A stretch of DNA of 64,000 nt. Source: Hymenoscyphus infarciens. Lineage: Eukaryota; Ascomycota; Leotiomycetes; Helotiales; Helotiaceae. Below, in pieces: positions 25,181 to 35,678 of this stretch. Numbering within the stretch: the stretch's first letter is position 1; the number at the start of each line of letters is the position of its first letter. The DNA is taken from assembly GCA_001414345.1 (NCBI GenBank), contig LLCB01000017.1, forward strand, positions 298,906 through 362,905. Reading direction: 5' to 3'. The position numbers were made by a program, and so were the translations under genes. The notes below the pieces were generated by a model, which was not told the DNA's origin, ran no database searches, and worked only from the letters and a program-made list of their open reading frames with translations.

Positions 25181-25573
25181 GAGAGAGTTATATGCTAATA
25201 TGGGCTAGGATTGAATACAAAGTACAGCACACACACAGAGAGGCTGGTTTTAAGATCGAGATATGGTGGTACGTGGGGGTGTTGAGTACCTTTTGGTTTC
25301 AATAAAACATTTGCCTCTCTCCCAACCATTTCTGTTCTTAAAAAATTGCGGAACTGAGTGATCTAGTAAAGAAAAGCTAGATCACGAGGAGAGGAGCAAT
25401 TCTTTAGTACTCTTTCGTTTCTACAAGAAATGGGTATGGGATTCTCTCAGAATTATTTATTGTATTCCTGCTAACATTACGTCGCAGGGGACTATAGAGG
25501 GCTAATCTGATTCCCTATTACTAACTAGGCCCAGACCATGTTAACCCCTTCTCCGCTTTTTCGAGTGACGGAC
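25181..25573. other. Spacer between HET pseudogene and hydrolase gene
   Basis: Normal-GC sequence with no coding signal. It should contain the 3' UTR of the minus-strand hydrolase gene. Confidence 0.4.
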
Positions 25574-26760
25574 CTAGGGAGACACCGTCCCATTTCTAAC
25601 GAAAGAAAGTAAATCCTGATTAACTTGATCAATCAAGATATTCGGCGTCCCATGCGGGGCTCCCGGATACTCCTTCAAAATCCCATTCTTCAACAACTTA
25701 ATCCCTACGCGGGCACTGGCATCAATCGGCACAACCTGATCATCAGTCCCATGAAGCAACAAAACGGGAATATCCAGATTTTTCATATCGTCCGTGAAAT
25801 ACGTCTCTGAGAATGCTTTGATGCAATCGTAGGCTGCTTTGAAACCACTGAGCATTCCTTGTTCCCACCAGGATTGGATTAGACCTTGGCTGACTGTTAC
25901 GTTTGGACGGTTGAAGTTAAAGAAGGGTCCGGAGGGGATGTCGAGGAAGAATTGGGCGCGGTTTTTGACCATTTGGGCTCGGAAACCATCGAATACTGAG
26001 AGGGGGACACCGGCTGGGTTGTCGGGGGATTGGACGAGGTGGGGTGTAACTGCATCGAGGAGAACTGCCTTTGATACTCGCGATGTTCCATGGCGGCCAC
26101 AAAATCGGACAACTTCTCCTCCGCCACTGTGGTATATTAGTACTTTCTGTTCTCTTGGGGTAGATGTTGGAGCAGCCAAGGAGAGAAATTTCCTTCCACC
26201 TGAACGAAAAAGAACTTGGGAGAGGAGACGATGAAATGGGTTATTACGTTGAATGACCAACCATCATCGCATTCTTCAAATCTAGGTGCTCAAATAACAC
26301 AAGAAGATCGTCGGCGTATGTGTCCACTAGAGGGGGGCGCAAGTCAGCTTCTATAACCTGTACTTGCCAAGAAAATGGACATCACCCTTCGCCTAAATTC
26401 GGCAAAGGGAAAGGGGGAAAGAAGGCTTGTAGATGTGAAAAGGGGTCGATTCTTACTATCATTTCCATCCCACGGCTGACTCGACCTTCCATGTCCTCTC
26501 CTATCATGAGCAATGGTACGATATCCCAATTGACCCAGGAAAAACATCTGGTTCTCAAAATTGTCGCTATCAAGCGGCCATCCGTGTGAAAACACAACGG
26601 GTTGTCCATTTGGGTTTCCCCAATCCTTGTAGTAAATTCTTGTATCGTCTTTGGTGGTAACATAAGGCATCGTGTCCCATTTTGAACTTGTGGTGTGGTT
26701 TGATTTACTCGCGGCGGATAGCGTTCCGAAGAGGACGAGGGTGATGTATCTTAACAACAT
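25574..26760 (-). CDS. Secreted chloroperoxidase-like alpha/beta hydrolase, 311 aa, three exons
   Basis: Exons on the minus strand are 26457-26760, 26248-26326 and 25574-26126. Introns of 130 and 121 bp begin GTAAGA and GTAATA and end AG; coding length is 936 nt. Residues 1-18 ([18 protein letters not shown]) look like a signal peptide. The rest matches cofactor-free haloperoxidase/esterase-type hydrolases: HGWPL oxyanion loop, nucleophile S127 in GHSTGG, acid D256 or D257 in HGTDDQVVP, and H286 in APHGTPN. The triad is complete, so an active hydrolase is expected; the substrate cannot be told. A second Met (MPYV, residue 31) would remove the signal and matches the usual start of cytosolic homologues. 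It is the only intact gene in an otherwise decayed segment (24.4-32 kb). Confidence 0.88.
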
Positions 26761-27714
26761 ATTTGTGTGCGATTTTTGTAACGCAACTGGCGTTTTTTAA
26801 TGAGTCTGGATGGGCAGTAGTCCCCGGAGTTGTGACAAGTGTAGAAAGAGGGTTGAGGAGAATGTACTTATACATCTACTGGAATTCCAAATATCAACAT
26901 GTATGTAATCATATGTTACTAATCGAAAAGTGATCTATTTTGGTTTTTGCGGGGTTTTATGCAGATCCGTATTGGGGTGAGAGATGGGTGGTTCGGCACA
27001 AATATTATGAGCCAGCTGAGGATGTGCCACAAATTAGCCACGAACTGGCACTGAAAGTACTAACTGGGTCGGGGTTTGTTCATCCTCCCTTGTAAATCTG
27101 AAAGTATTTAAATTCACACATAATATATACTAATTACTAATTTAAAGGAGGAGAGCGTACGAATCTGATTCTAAATTCGACGCCATTAGAGAAATGTCCT
27201 TATTTTGATTCTGGAGTTCTGGAGGTAGTGGGGAGCAAAATAGGCCCAGGAAACATTTCACAAAGTATGTGTATGTTTTTTCTGTCACAAAACTAGGTAC
27301 CTTCGATGTGCGAGCCGAACAGGGCCTAGATGAATAACCGGGTGGTGTACCTGCATGACGATTACTCATGCTAGGGCTTATTGTTTGTGGCGAATTCCAA
27401 ATATGAGGATCCAAATGACGTAGGGTGTTGATTTTCAGATGAGCCTGGAAGACAGAGTAGTAAGAAAGCTTTAAAGATATTATACTGGGGAAGGGGGATT
27501 GTATGTTAGATAAGAATGCTGTAATTAATTGCTGCTGTCTATACTTCGGTCGTTTATGGGTGCACGACAGGAGCTGAAGAAGAGCTTATATATAATCTCA
27601 GAGTTGAGTCAGGCGGCGCTATTTGTCTTTCCGTGCTCAAGCAGAATATATATAAATTGACATAATGTTGTTCTTTTCCCAGTATTACATAGCAACTCCT
27701 TTCACTTCGACACA
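26761..27714. other. Intergenic region between hydrolase gene and beta-lactamase-like pseudogene
   Basis: Normal to slightly AT-rich DNA. The only ORF of note (27142-27414, minus) shows no family features and is not supported. It probably contains the hydrolase promoter. Confidence 0.4.
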
Positions 27715-29415
27715 ATGTGGATCAACGTAGGAAATCCGTCGTTGATGGCGTTTTCACCTCAACGTTTGATACCCTTGTTTCAGACACAATCTCTCGCTAT
27801 AAAGTACCCGGTCTCTCAATTGCAGTAATAAACAAGGATTTTACATATGCCAAGGTTTTTGCTTATTAGCTTCTTCGTCTAACTTCTCCTTCTCGGAAAA
27901 GGGGTATGGTTTCCCCAATGAAGGTTCAAAGCCCGAGACTTTGTTCCACTGCGCGAGCATGACGAAAGCTTTCACAGCAGCAGCATATCATTGCTTGTAG
28001 ACGACAACGAGAGATTTCCAAAAGTCCAATGGACAACACCGGTTTCGGAAATCATCCCGGAGGATTTTTGTTTACCGGAGTATGCTATTTCATCTTCATG
28101 CTTCTGGAATGCAGACTAACGAGCTCTAGCCACGACGATGCATGCCTTGGGATTTAATCCCAGAATCCCGATACGCCGAAGTCCGTAACCCGGAAACTAC
28201 CACCAACAGCTCAACCACGCGGCAAATACCAATACAGCAACGTCATGTACGTGGTAGCCGTTCACATAGTCGAGTCTCTCACCCACCAACATTGGGTTCA
28301 TTACTTCGACAAAACATCTAGGAACCACTTAGGATAAAAAACGGAATGACCGATCTCAAAGAGCATAGTAGACTAATTGAAATGGCTAAAGGCTACTATA
28401 GCACCAGGGGGTGCACTCGTTCGTAATAGTTCTAAGTTTTAGCCGCAATATTAAAAACAGAGTTAAAATATATATACTTTAAGCTTATAGTACTATTTAT
28501 TTCTCTTTACATCTCTAAGGCATATACTATAATATATACGTAAACTTCCTTTATTATTATCTTACTCTACTTATTCTAAATAACCTTCTTAAACTCGTCT
28601 ATACTATTCTAAGTCCTTTTATATACTCTTTTCTTAAGAATAAGCTAATAACCCTCTATAGAGTTAATATTAGGAGATTAAGAAGAGTAATTAATAGTAG
28701 TAATCTAATTTACTTCTTTAAGTGTTTACGCTAGCTCTCTCTTCTTATATCTATAACTCGAGTCTCTATTCTCTACTAAAACCTAGCTTCTATTCTCTTA
28801 TATTTAATATATATATATTACGTTAATATAAATTAGTAAGAGGCGCTTAGTATAGTACTTCTAGGTTATAGTGTTACTTTTAGGCTTACTCTCTCTTTTA
28901 TAGTAAAGAAGAGCCTTCTACTTCTTTATTTATAAGTTAAGATCTTCTACTAACTCCGCCTTCCTCTTCTATAGCTTTCTAGAACGCCTAGGCTACTTTA
29001 CTTTATCTTACTCGTTATTATAAAACTCTAACTTCTTATACTTCTTCTCTTATATAACCTAGCTCGTAGTATATAATCTTATCTTACTTAATTCTCTTCT
29101 CTTTTATATATTTTCTAGAGCCTTATACGTCTCTTCTTCTTAGAGAATATTATCTTACTTCTTAATAGATAGATCCTAGTATAGTTCGTCTATAAAGAGG
29201 TAGAAGCGCTAGTGTTTATTAATAATAAAGTCCTTATTCTCGTTTATATAGTTCGTTCGTTTTATCTTATTCGCTAGCCGAATCTACTTCTTAATATTAG
29301 CCTATTTATATCTCTAACCGTCCTTCGTTATCTTCTTTAGCCTCTTTTATAACTAACGCTTCTTTATTAGAAGAGCGTAGTACTCTATCTAAGCTTCGTA
29401 TTACTAGTCTTAGAT

Positions 29416-30210
29416 AGTGTTTTAGGTTTCCTTACCTAATCTATTATTCTATCCTGTCTTAATAATCCTTCTCCTTCCTACCTCTATTTTAAGGCTATCT
29501 CGCCTAATCCTATTCTAATATATTACTTCTCCTAGCTACTCTAATTCTATTCTGAAATTTATTCTATCTATTCTTTTCTATCTAAGGTATTAGAGTAGCC
29601 TTTCCTAGTCTATAGAGAAGGCTAGGCAGGGTATATACTAGCCTTAAATATATTATTTATAGTATTATTAGTAGGTTTAGCAGAAGTGGTACTACCTAAG
29701 AAAAGCATATAATATTAGTCTCTAATTAGTGCCTAAAAACAGAGGTTTTACTATAGTAAATCAAGTATCTAGTAGAGTACTTAATTTAGTGCTATTTAAA
29801 AGAACTTAGAAGATAAGTAGTAGAATAAAGAGAATTAAGTCGTTACTAATCTATTAGAATAATACGTAATTTAGATATAATATCTCGTCTCTTAGTAGCT
29901 TTAATAATATTATTATTTTTAATACTTCTTAAATTAGTCTATAATATTAGTACTTTTTATCGCTTTTTACTTATTTTAATACTTTTTACTTATATACTTC
30001 CTATTCTATTCTATTCTCTCTAGTATCTCTTCTTATCTAGCTCTATCTTTTAGTCTTTCTTACCTCTTCTATTCAAATTTAGTATCTCTTCTACCTAATT
30101 CAGCCTAGCCTATAAGTGAAATTAGCCTATTCTCTCCTTTTCTAATAGAGAGAGATAGCCTATTCTCTCCGGAGTACTAGACTAACTAAGGCGGGGAAAG
30201 CTAAAACACT
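29416..30210. mobile_element. Nested TIR element A with 10-bp target duplication (Mutator-like)
   Basis: Begins AGTGTTTTAGGTTTCC and ends with its inverted complement (GGGAAAGCTAAAACACT, one or two differences). AGTCTTAGAT precedes and AGTCTTAGAC follows it (29406-29415, 30211-30220). A 9-10 bp duplication is typical of Mutator-like elements. 795 bp with no coding capacity seen. Confidence 0.82.
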
Positions 30211-30310
30211 AGTCTTAGACTAGGTTTCGCGAAGATAATACGAGTATCTTATAAGTCTTTATAGAGACGAGTAAAGCCTTCTCTAGTTTCGTAGATTAAG
30301 AGCGAAGTCT

Positions 30311-30896
30311 AGTGTTTTAGGTTTCCTCGTCTAATCTATTATCCTATTCTACCTCGACGCTTCTTCTCTCTTCTACCTCTATTTTAAGACTAGCTTGCCT
30401 TCTCCTATTCTTAAATTCTAGCTTTCCTAGCTACTTCTATTCTATAGTACTTACTTGCCTTTCTTTACTAAATAGAGAGGCTAGAATAGAAAGAGTTAGG
30501 CTAGTTAATTTCGTTTAAAGCCTAGAAAGCGAGTAGAAAAGAGAGTCTAGATCTCTAATTTCGCTTAATATCTAGAAGATAGGTAGAAAAGAGAGTCTAG
30601 GTTACTAATTTCACTTAATATCTAGAAAGTAGATAGAAAAGAGAGTCTAGGTCTTAATTAGAAGATTACTTTCCTAATCCTACTCTAGCCTAGCCTTCTT
30701 TTTTTATCTACCTAGCTACTTCTATTCTGTTTTTAGAACTTTCCTAGCTACTTCTATCCTAGTTAGAGTACCTAGCCTACTAAACTTAGCCTAGCCTTAA
30801 TCCTAATCTAGCCTAGCCTCTTCTATTCTTACCTAGGTAAGTAGCCTATTCTATTCTAAGTACTAGGCTAACTAAGGCGAGGAAAGCTAAAACACT
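30311..30896. mobile_element. Nested TIR element B with 10-bp target duplication (Mutator-like)
   Basis: Same terminal repeat as element A (AGTGTTTTAG...CTAAAACACT) and shared interior stretches (CTACCTCTATTTTAAG). AGCGAAGTCT precedes and AGCAAAGTCT follows it (30301-30310, 30897-30906), a 10-bp duplication with one G/A difference. It is 586 bp, inserted 100 bp from element A. It also contains three near-copies of a roughly 60-bp unit around 30525-30655. Confidence 0.83.
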
Positions 30897-32169
30897 AGCA
30901 AAGTCTTCTATAAGTAGAAGAACTGAAAGTTTAAAGCTCTCTATACTATCTCTAGCCTATAAGAATAGAGAGACCTTTAGCGTGTATAATAGATAAGATA
31001 GTCTAGCTAGGATATTAGTTAGCTATAGTATTATAGAAGCGAGCTTTTATAAGAGTATTATAATCTCTAGGTCTAAGAGGCTTTTTTAGCGTATACGGTT
31101 TAGTAGATTAAGACATCTTTAGCTATATAATAGGCTAAAAAGAGGCTAGAATGTTAAGGTTTTTAATGTTGCGGCTGAAACTCGGAACTATTATAAACGA
31201 GTGTACTCTCTAGTATAGGGACAAACTTCTCTCAAAGTTTGAAGAAGTCCTATTGATAGAACAGCCTGAAGGAAGTGGTGCCAGAGAAATCATCAGTTCT
31301 ACTCTAGACATGTCACTTTTCATACGCTCTACGATGTTGAGAAATAGACCACTTTCTCAAAATGCTTATAACGAATTAATATCGACGACGAAGAACCCTA
31401 AATTTTAATAGAACAAAGCAAGTATACTCTTAGCTAGGCGATAGATAATTTTCATAGCAAGGAGGGTATTAAACAAGATAGTCGTATGAATAGATTTAGA
31501 TGGAGGTTTATGACGTACGTTCCTTCGAAAGATTAGAGCGTTATTATTTTTGGGAACGAGTCGGGTTTGATTAAGGGGTTACTAGGGGTACCCGAAGAAA
31601 TGAGATTTGATTAGCATAAGAAGGTGAGAAAAACGGAGAAAGAAGATGTTAAAAGGAGTTATATCCTAATTTACTAGAGAGGAGGACTCCTTTGTCAGTA
31701 CCTTTATCTGCTTTCGTAGGAAGATATAAACCTCTAGGTTATAGAATTTTAGTAGTAGAAGATAGAGTAGGAAAATTATTTGCTAATAGGACTAACCGAA
31801 CATAGAGATTTAAGCTAGAATTTGAACATGTTTATAAGAAATTATAGGTAGTGAATACTATCGACATTAGTACAAAATATCGCGATAGAATAAAAGCCAA
31901 GTTCCGAGTTAGCGGGGAATTAAGAGTAACCATAGGTATTCGGTTTATAGAAGACATAGGAGACGTGTTAATTTAGTTTAAACGAAAACAGTAGCTAGGA
32001 TCTTAAAGTGTTACTCTAGTATAGGTGAAAGTTAAGCGAACTAGTATAGAGAGAGACAAATACACAAATTTCGACCTTAAAAGATGCTCTTAATATAATA
32101 TTAAGTATACCTCTCTGCCAAAATTTATGTTAATGAATTTTCCTAATATAAGTAGTAGCAAGCTTATTT

Positions 32170-32660
32170 CGGTGGTGGTTTACTTACTCGTCCGAAGAAA
32201 TCGTTCGAAGTTGAGTTTGCTAGGACTTTAAATCTGTTAGCTTTCCGGAAAATAAACACGACTTGTAATAAAACAAAACAACCTCTACTGAGGTAACCTA
32301 TAATAGAATTTAGGTATGCGTTTCTTATGCTAAAACTCTAGGACTCGTCTAAAGTTGAATTTCCAGGACCGTTCCTACGACCTAAGAACTGTTAGAATTC
32401 GGAAAATAAACACGACCTGCAACAAAACTACACAAGCTCAGATTAATAGACCGAGCGCTTCGTCCTAAAAAGCAATCTAAGTTTTAGGTTTCTAAATCTC
32501 AAACTCCATGACAAATAAGCGCACAGAACTATCCCAAGTGTCTCGTAGCTTCTCTGTCATATTACGACCTAGAACCTGTCAGAATTTCGGAAAATAAACA
32601 CGACATGCAACAAAACAAAACTAAATCGCATCAGTTTCAAAGTTTAAAAACCCCAAAGCC
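32170..32660 (+). repeat. Direct repeats of about 150-190 bp
   Basis: GGAAAATAAACACGAC recurs at 32247, 32401 and 32589, each followed by (T/C)TG(T/C)AA(C/T)AAAAC and preceded by a related CTGTTAG/CTGTCAG segment. A degraded version (GCGACATGCAGCAAAATG) appears near 33283, and further AC-rich echoes at 32740 and 33095. The first unit is the most RIP-like. No coding function apparent. Confidence 0.7.
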
Positions 32661-33890
32661 GTCTCAGACTATTCCATGTAGTTCAATTTGCTCTAACAGA
32701 GAGGTCTCAGATGACCTTCAGGGAATAGGAGAATTATTTCGATGTACAACAAAATCCTTCCCATTTTAGACCATGGAAATATAAATAATCCCTTGGTTTT
32801 ACCTATAGATCGTAGCCTAAATTAGACATCATCTAGACCCAATTCGCTTTCGCCTAAAGGCTTAATAAGTGAATAATCTAGCCATCGCCTAGTTCGAGTC
32901 GATTCGAAAGCCCAAGTTCAATTAGATCGTAATAGATAATCTACTACATTAACAGCGCCAAAAATAAACTCATCTCCAGTACTAGTGAATAAACACTCGG
33001 TTTCAGTGCGTCAACCCCCATTATACATCAGGCCTCGGTCCATCACTTCGCGATATTTACTAAACACCAAACAACCTCGGGTCCCCAAGTACGAAGTGCA
33101 ACAAAAATCCCCAATCATCCACTTCCTCAATGCCTCGGCATGATTACAGTTCAGAAAATGCGTTGCAGAAAGACCGATGAAGAGCCATATAACCTCGGAC
33201 CTAAGAACCCTATCCACGACTCCACGACTCCTCCACTCCTCATATCATAACCGCATCGTAGAAAATAACCTCGGAAGTAAGCAGCGACATGCAGCAAAAT
33301 GACTTTTCAATACCCTATCTCTCCCGAAATCCTTTCTGGATTCCCACTAAATGAAAATCCAATAGTCTTCCGAAAATCACCGTTACAATAGATGTCTTAG
33401 TGTCACCAAATCGATTTAATCGAGGCCCAATCCTTGAACCAGATCCTGCAGCTTCTCACTTCACATGACAAAACTCGCCACATTAGGAAACCAGAGTTCT
33501 TTTTGTTGCAGGTCGCATTTCAGCAACCGGTCATTGACCGGTGATTCTCCATTGATTCCCCAGCTGATCGCCTGATCCTGATCGCCATCAGATGAACCGC
33601 TGCACCCACTCGCTACCTACCAGTAGAACATGAAATCCCGAGTTGAGTCCAAGGCTATAACTTTGGCCTTTGGGCCTTTTGTGATTCTCCACAAACCCCG
33701 AGTCGGCACAGCCATATCGTCCCTTCGTGCCCATCCATATGTATCCATCCACATGTATCGAATATCGACCGCGCGCGGCGTTTCGTACTACCCAACCGTA
33801 GCTACCTCTCCTCACCTTTCTCTCCTCCCTCCTTCATTAAATCTTTCTTCGCCTCTCTCAAAATTCAGTCGATAATAAGGACTTCTCCCC
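32661..33890. other. Transition from repeats to normal gene DNA
   Basis: GC rises steadily from the decayed segment to the DUF202 gene. Small ORFs (33011-33217, 33588-33875) have no family features. The end nearest 33890 should hold the 3' UTR of the minus-strand gene. Confidence 0.4.
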
Positions 33891-34593
33891 TCAATCGCCC
33901 AACTTAATGGTCAAAGCAATCAAACTGGCATAAGCACCAATACTCAACGCCGTCAAAACCACCACCGCATTCCCACTGGTCCTAAACTTCTTCCTCCCCA
34001 TTCCCTCGCCATCAATCTCACTAAAGAACTGTCGATTCCCTTCATATCTTCTGTACATGCTAACCAACAGTATCCCCGCACCATATGTCGCGAACAGGGC
34101 ACCGATCGAGTAGAATTCCGCGGTAAAGATCTTGAGGACCACGAGGGCGAAGGAGAATTGTCCGAGGGCTGTACGAATATATGCCCCTTCGAAGGTTCGT
34201 TGAGCGGCGCGGATTTCGACGAGTCTGGGGGGAGAGAAGTTAGTTTTCGATACCAGGATGGAGGGAGGGGGGTATGGGGAACGTTACTCTTCTGCTGTTA
34301 GGACCACGGAGCGGGCGCGATGGAGGCGGAGATGGAGCCGGTCTTCTGGGTGAGGCTGTATGACATTCATTAGATCTTCCATGGTTGATTTTTGCTTCTT
34401 CAAGTCGTCGTTCTCAACACAATTGTCGCAAATATGCCCATGCTCCCTCTCGGCGATGAAACGGACGAGGGCATTCCCAAAGAAGAGAAGGCTAGCGATG
34501 ACGTGCTAGCGATAAGGGCGAATGAAAGGCGATGTGCGAGGGATGGTAGGTACGTACCTTGAACATGCCAGACCACTTTGTAATGGTTTCCAT
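33891..34593 (-). CDS. DUF202-domain integral membrane protein, 195 aa, three exons
   Basis: Exons on the minus strand are 34558-34593, 34288-34505 and 33891-34224, with introns of 52 bp (GTACGT...TAG) and 63 bp (GTAACG...CAG); coding length is 588 nt. The protein starts METITKWSG, has an HxxCDNC-like segment (HICDNC), then the DUF202 signature region around AAQRTFEGAYIRTALGQFS and three hydrophobic helices (FSFALVVLKIF, YSIGALFATYGAGILLVSMY, AVVVLTALSIGAYASLIAL). DUF202 proteins are small membrane proteins of unknown function, related in shape to the membrane part of vacuolar polyphosphate VTC subunits. The first intron and start are less certain: an in-frame extension to 34806 exists, and a Met at 34382 would give a 142-aa form. 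Confidence 0.8.
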
Positions 34594-35678
34594 ATTGGGC
34601 AGCACAGTGAACGAGGGGTGGATGTGGGGGTTTTCCCGATTGTGCCCTGCTGCCCGCCGTCCAGGATATTCGGGCGTGGGGTAGGTAGGAATCGGCCCCT
34701 GTTTCTGATAATAGAAATGAAACTGATAGTGAATCTCTATTACACAACCCTTTGTTGCAGTGTAAGAATGAAATATTGCGGGTGCAGGTGATTTCTGGTA
34801 GCGCAACTCTCCTCCGTAGTCGCTTCGCTACAGAACGTTTGGCGGTGTAGACTTAGCCATCAGGTGGGCTTTCCCCGATGTCAATTCTTTTTTCAAGAAC
34901 ATACCGGTAGTGGATATTTTTCATGTGTAAAATAATGATTGGCACATGGATATCTCAAAGTAAAAGTCATCCTGGTCTGGGGTAAATCGCATCGCAAGTC
35001 AAACCCCGCCTCCGCGTGCTGGAGATTTCTCACTGCCACTTTCTCCTGTCTTCGGACTTCAATTCGGCAGGTGGTACTCGGGGCTTCACATATAGTATAA
35101 TTAGTACATGGGCAACATCGACCCCGCTATCTTCAAGTTTGAGAGCATAAAAGCATCTCTATTTCTTTTAGTAACAAAACCCCATCGCGAAACGCCCTTG
35201 AATGGCATCAATCTTCTCGGGTTCGCCAGAACATTATCCCATGGCGTAAAAGATGCCTTCCGAGTCTCGCATGCACCAATCTTCCTCAACCGAATTTCCC
35301 TCCCAATAATTCAACGTACTCCATGACCAGCTGCGACACCCCAAATTCTAACTTCCAGTACCCGCCCTCCCAATATCCCGCAACCCCAAATTCGACATCG
35401 TAGCGGTTCGTGAAGTGTCATCAAGTACAATGTACAATATACAATAGTGACGGCGGGTTTTGAATCTCCACCTCGGGGTTTGTTATATACTAAATGTCAA
35501 TTGACAAGAATTCTTTCCCGGGAAAGAAGTTGCCTCTTTTGGGTATTTCCCAATACGCCATCCGTCCGAAATTTTGCACCCCATTGTCTTGCAATCCCGT
35601 AGTCCGAAGAGTTCCCTTGAGTATCATTTACTTCTCTGCTTTTCTTGTTTCTTTTCGTTTCGTTTCGTTTCTTTTCGT
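34594..35678. other. Intergenic region between two minus-strand genes
   Basis: Contains the promoter of the DUF202 gene and the 3' flank of the Zn2Cys6 gene, with a TTTCG pentamer run at about 35645-35680. Short ORFs on both strands lack any family feature. Confidence 0.45.

Larger units (their letters stand above)
28402..31215 (-). mobile_element. Tc1/mariner element inserted in the beta-lactamase-like gene
   Basis: The ends form an inverted repeat of about 57 bp (28402-28458 against 31159-31215) with roughly 11 differences, all C/T or G/A. The left end resembles the 7625 element (CACCAGGGG(A/G)TGCA). A minus-strand transposase trace, SPNINSIEGY, lies at about 28645-28675, with stops at expected Trp codons. 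The gross length is 2814 bp, but removing two nested elements and their duplicated targets leaves about 1413 bp, close to the 1461 bp of the other copy. TA occurs at 28399-28400 and 31216-31217, which fits a TA target. Confidence 0.87.
27715..31994 (+). pseudogene. Beta-lactamase-like serine hydrolase pseudogene, split by a transposon
   Basis: Plus-strand fragments read as a class C-type beta-lactamase family protein, common in fungi and often linked to esterase, transacylase or lactonase activity. The first part has VPGLSIAVIN, a probable intron (27858-27903), the SxxK nucleophile motif as ASMTKAF (27953-27973), VDDNERFPKVQW, and the YxN motif as YQYSNVMYVV (28227-28256), with several frameshifts. 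It breaks off at AKGYY (about 28400). After the mariner insertion the family text resumes: EGSGAREIISSTLDMS and RNRPLSQNAYNEL (about 31250-31380), IIFGNE (about 31540) and a C-terminal domain (FANRTNRT, FKLEFEHVYKKL) ending at TAG 31992-31994. Many stops are RIP-type (Trp to TAG), especially right of the insertion. Confidence 0.87.

Noticed and set aside
27142..27414. 90-codon minus-strand ORF between hydrolase and beta-lactamase relic
   Set aside because: No domain, no partner exons and no homologous text recognised.
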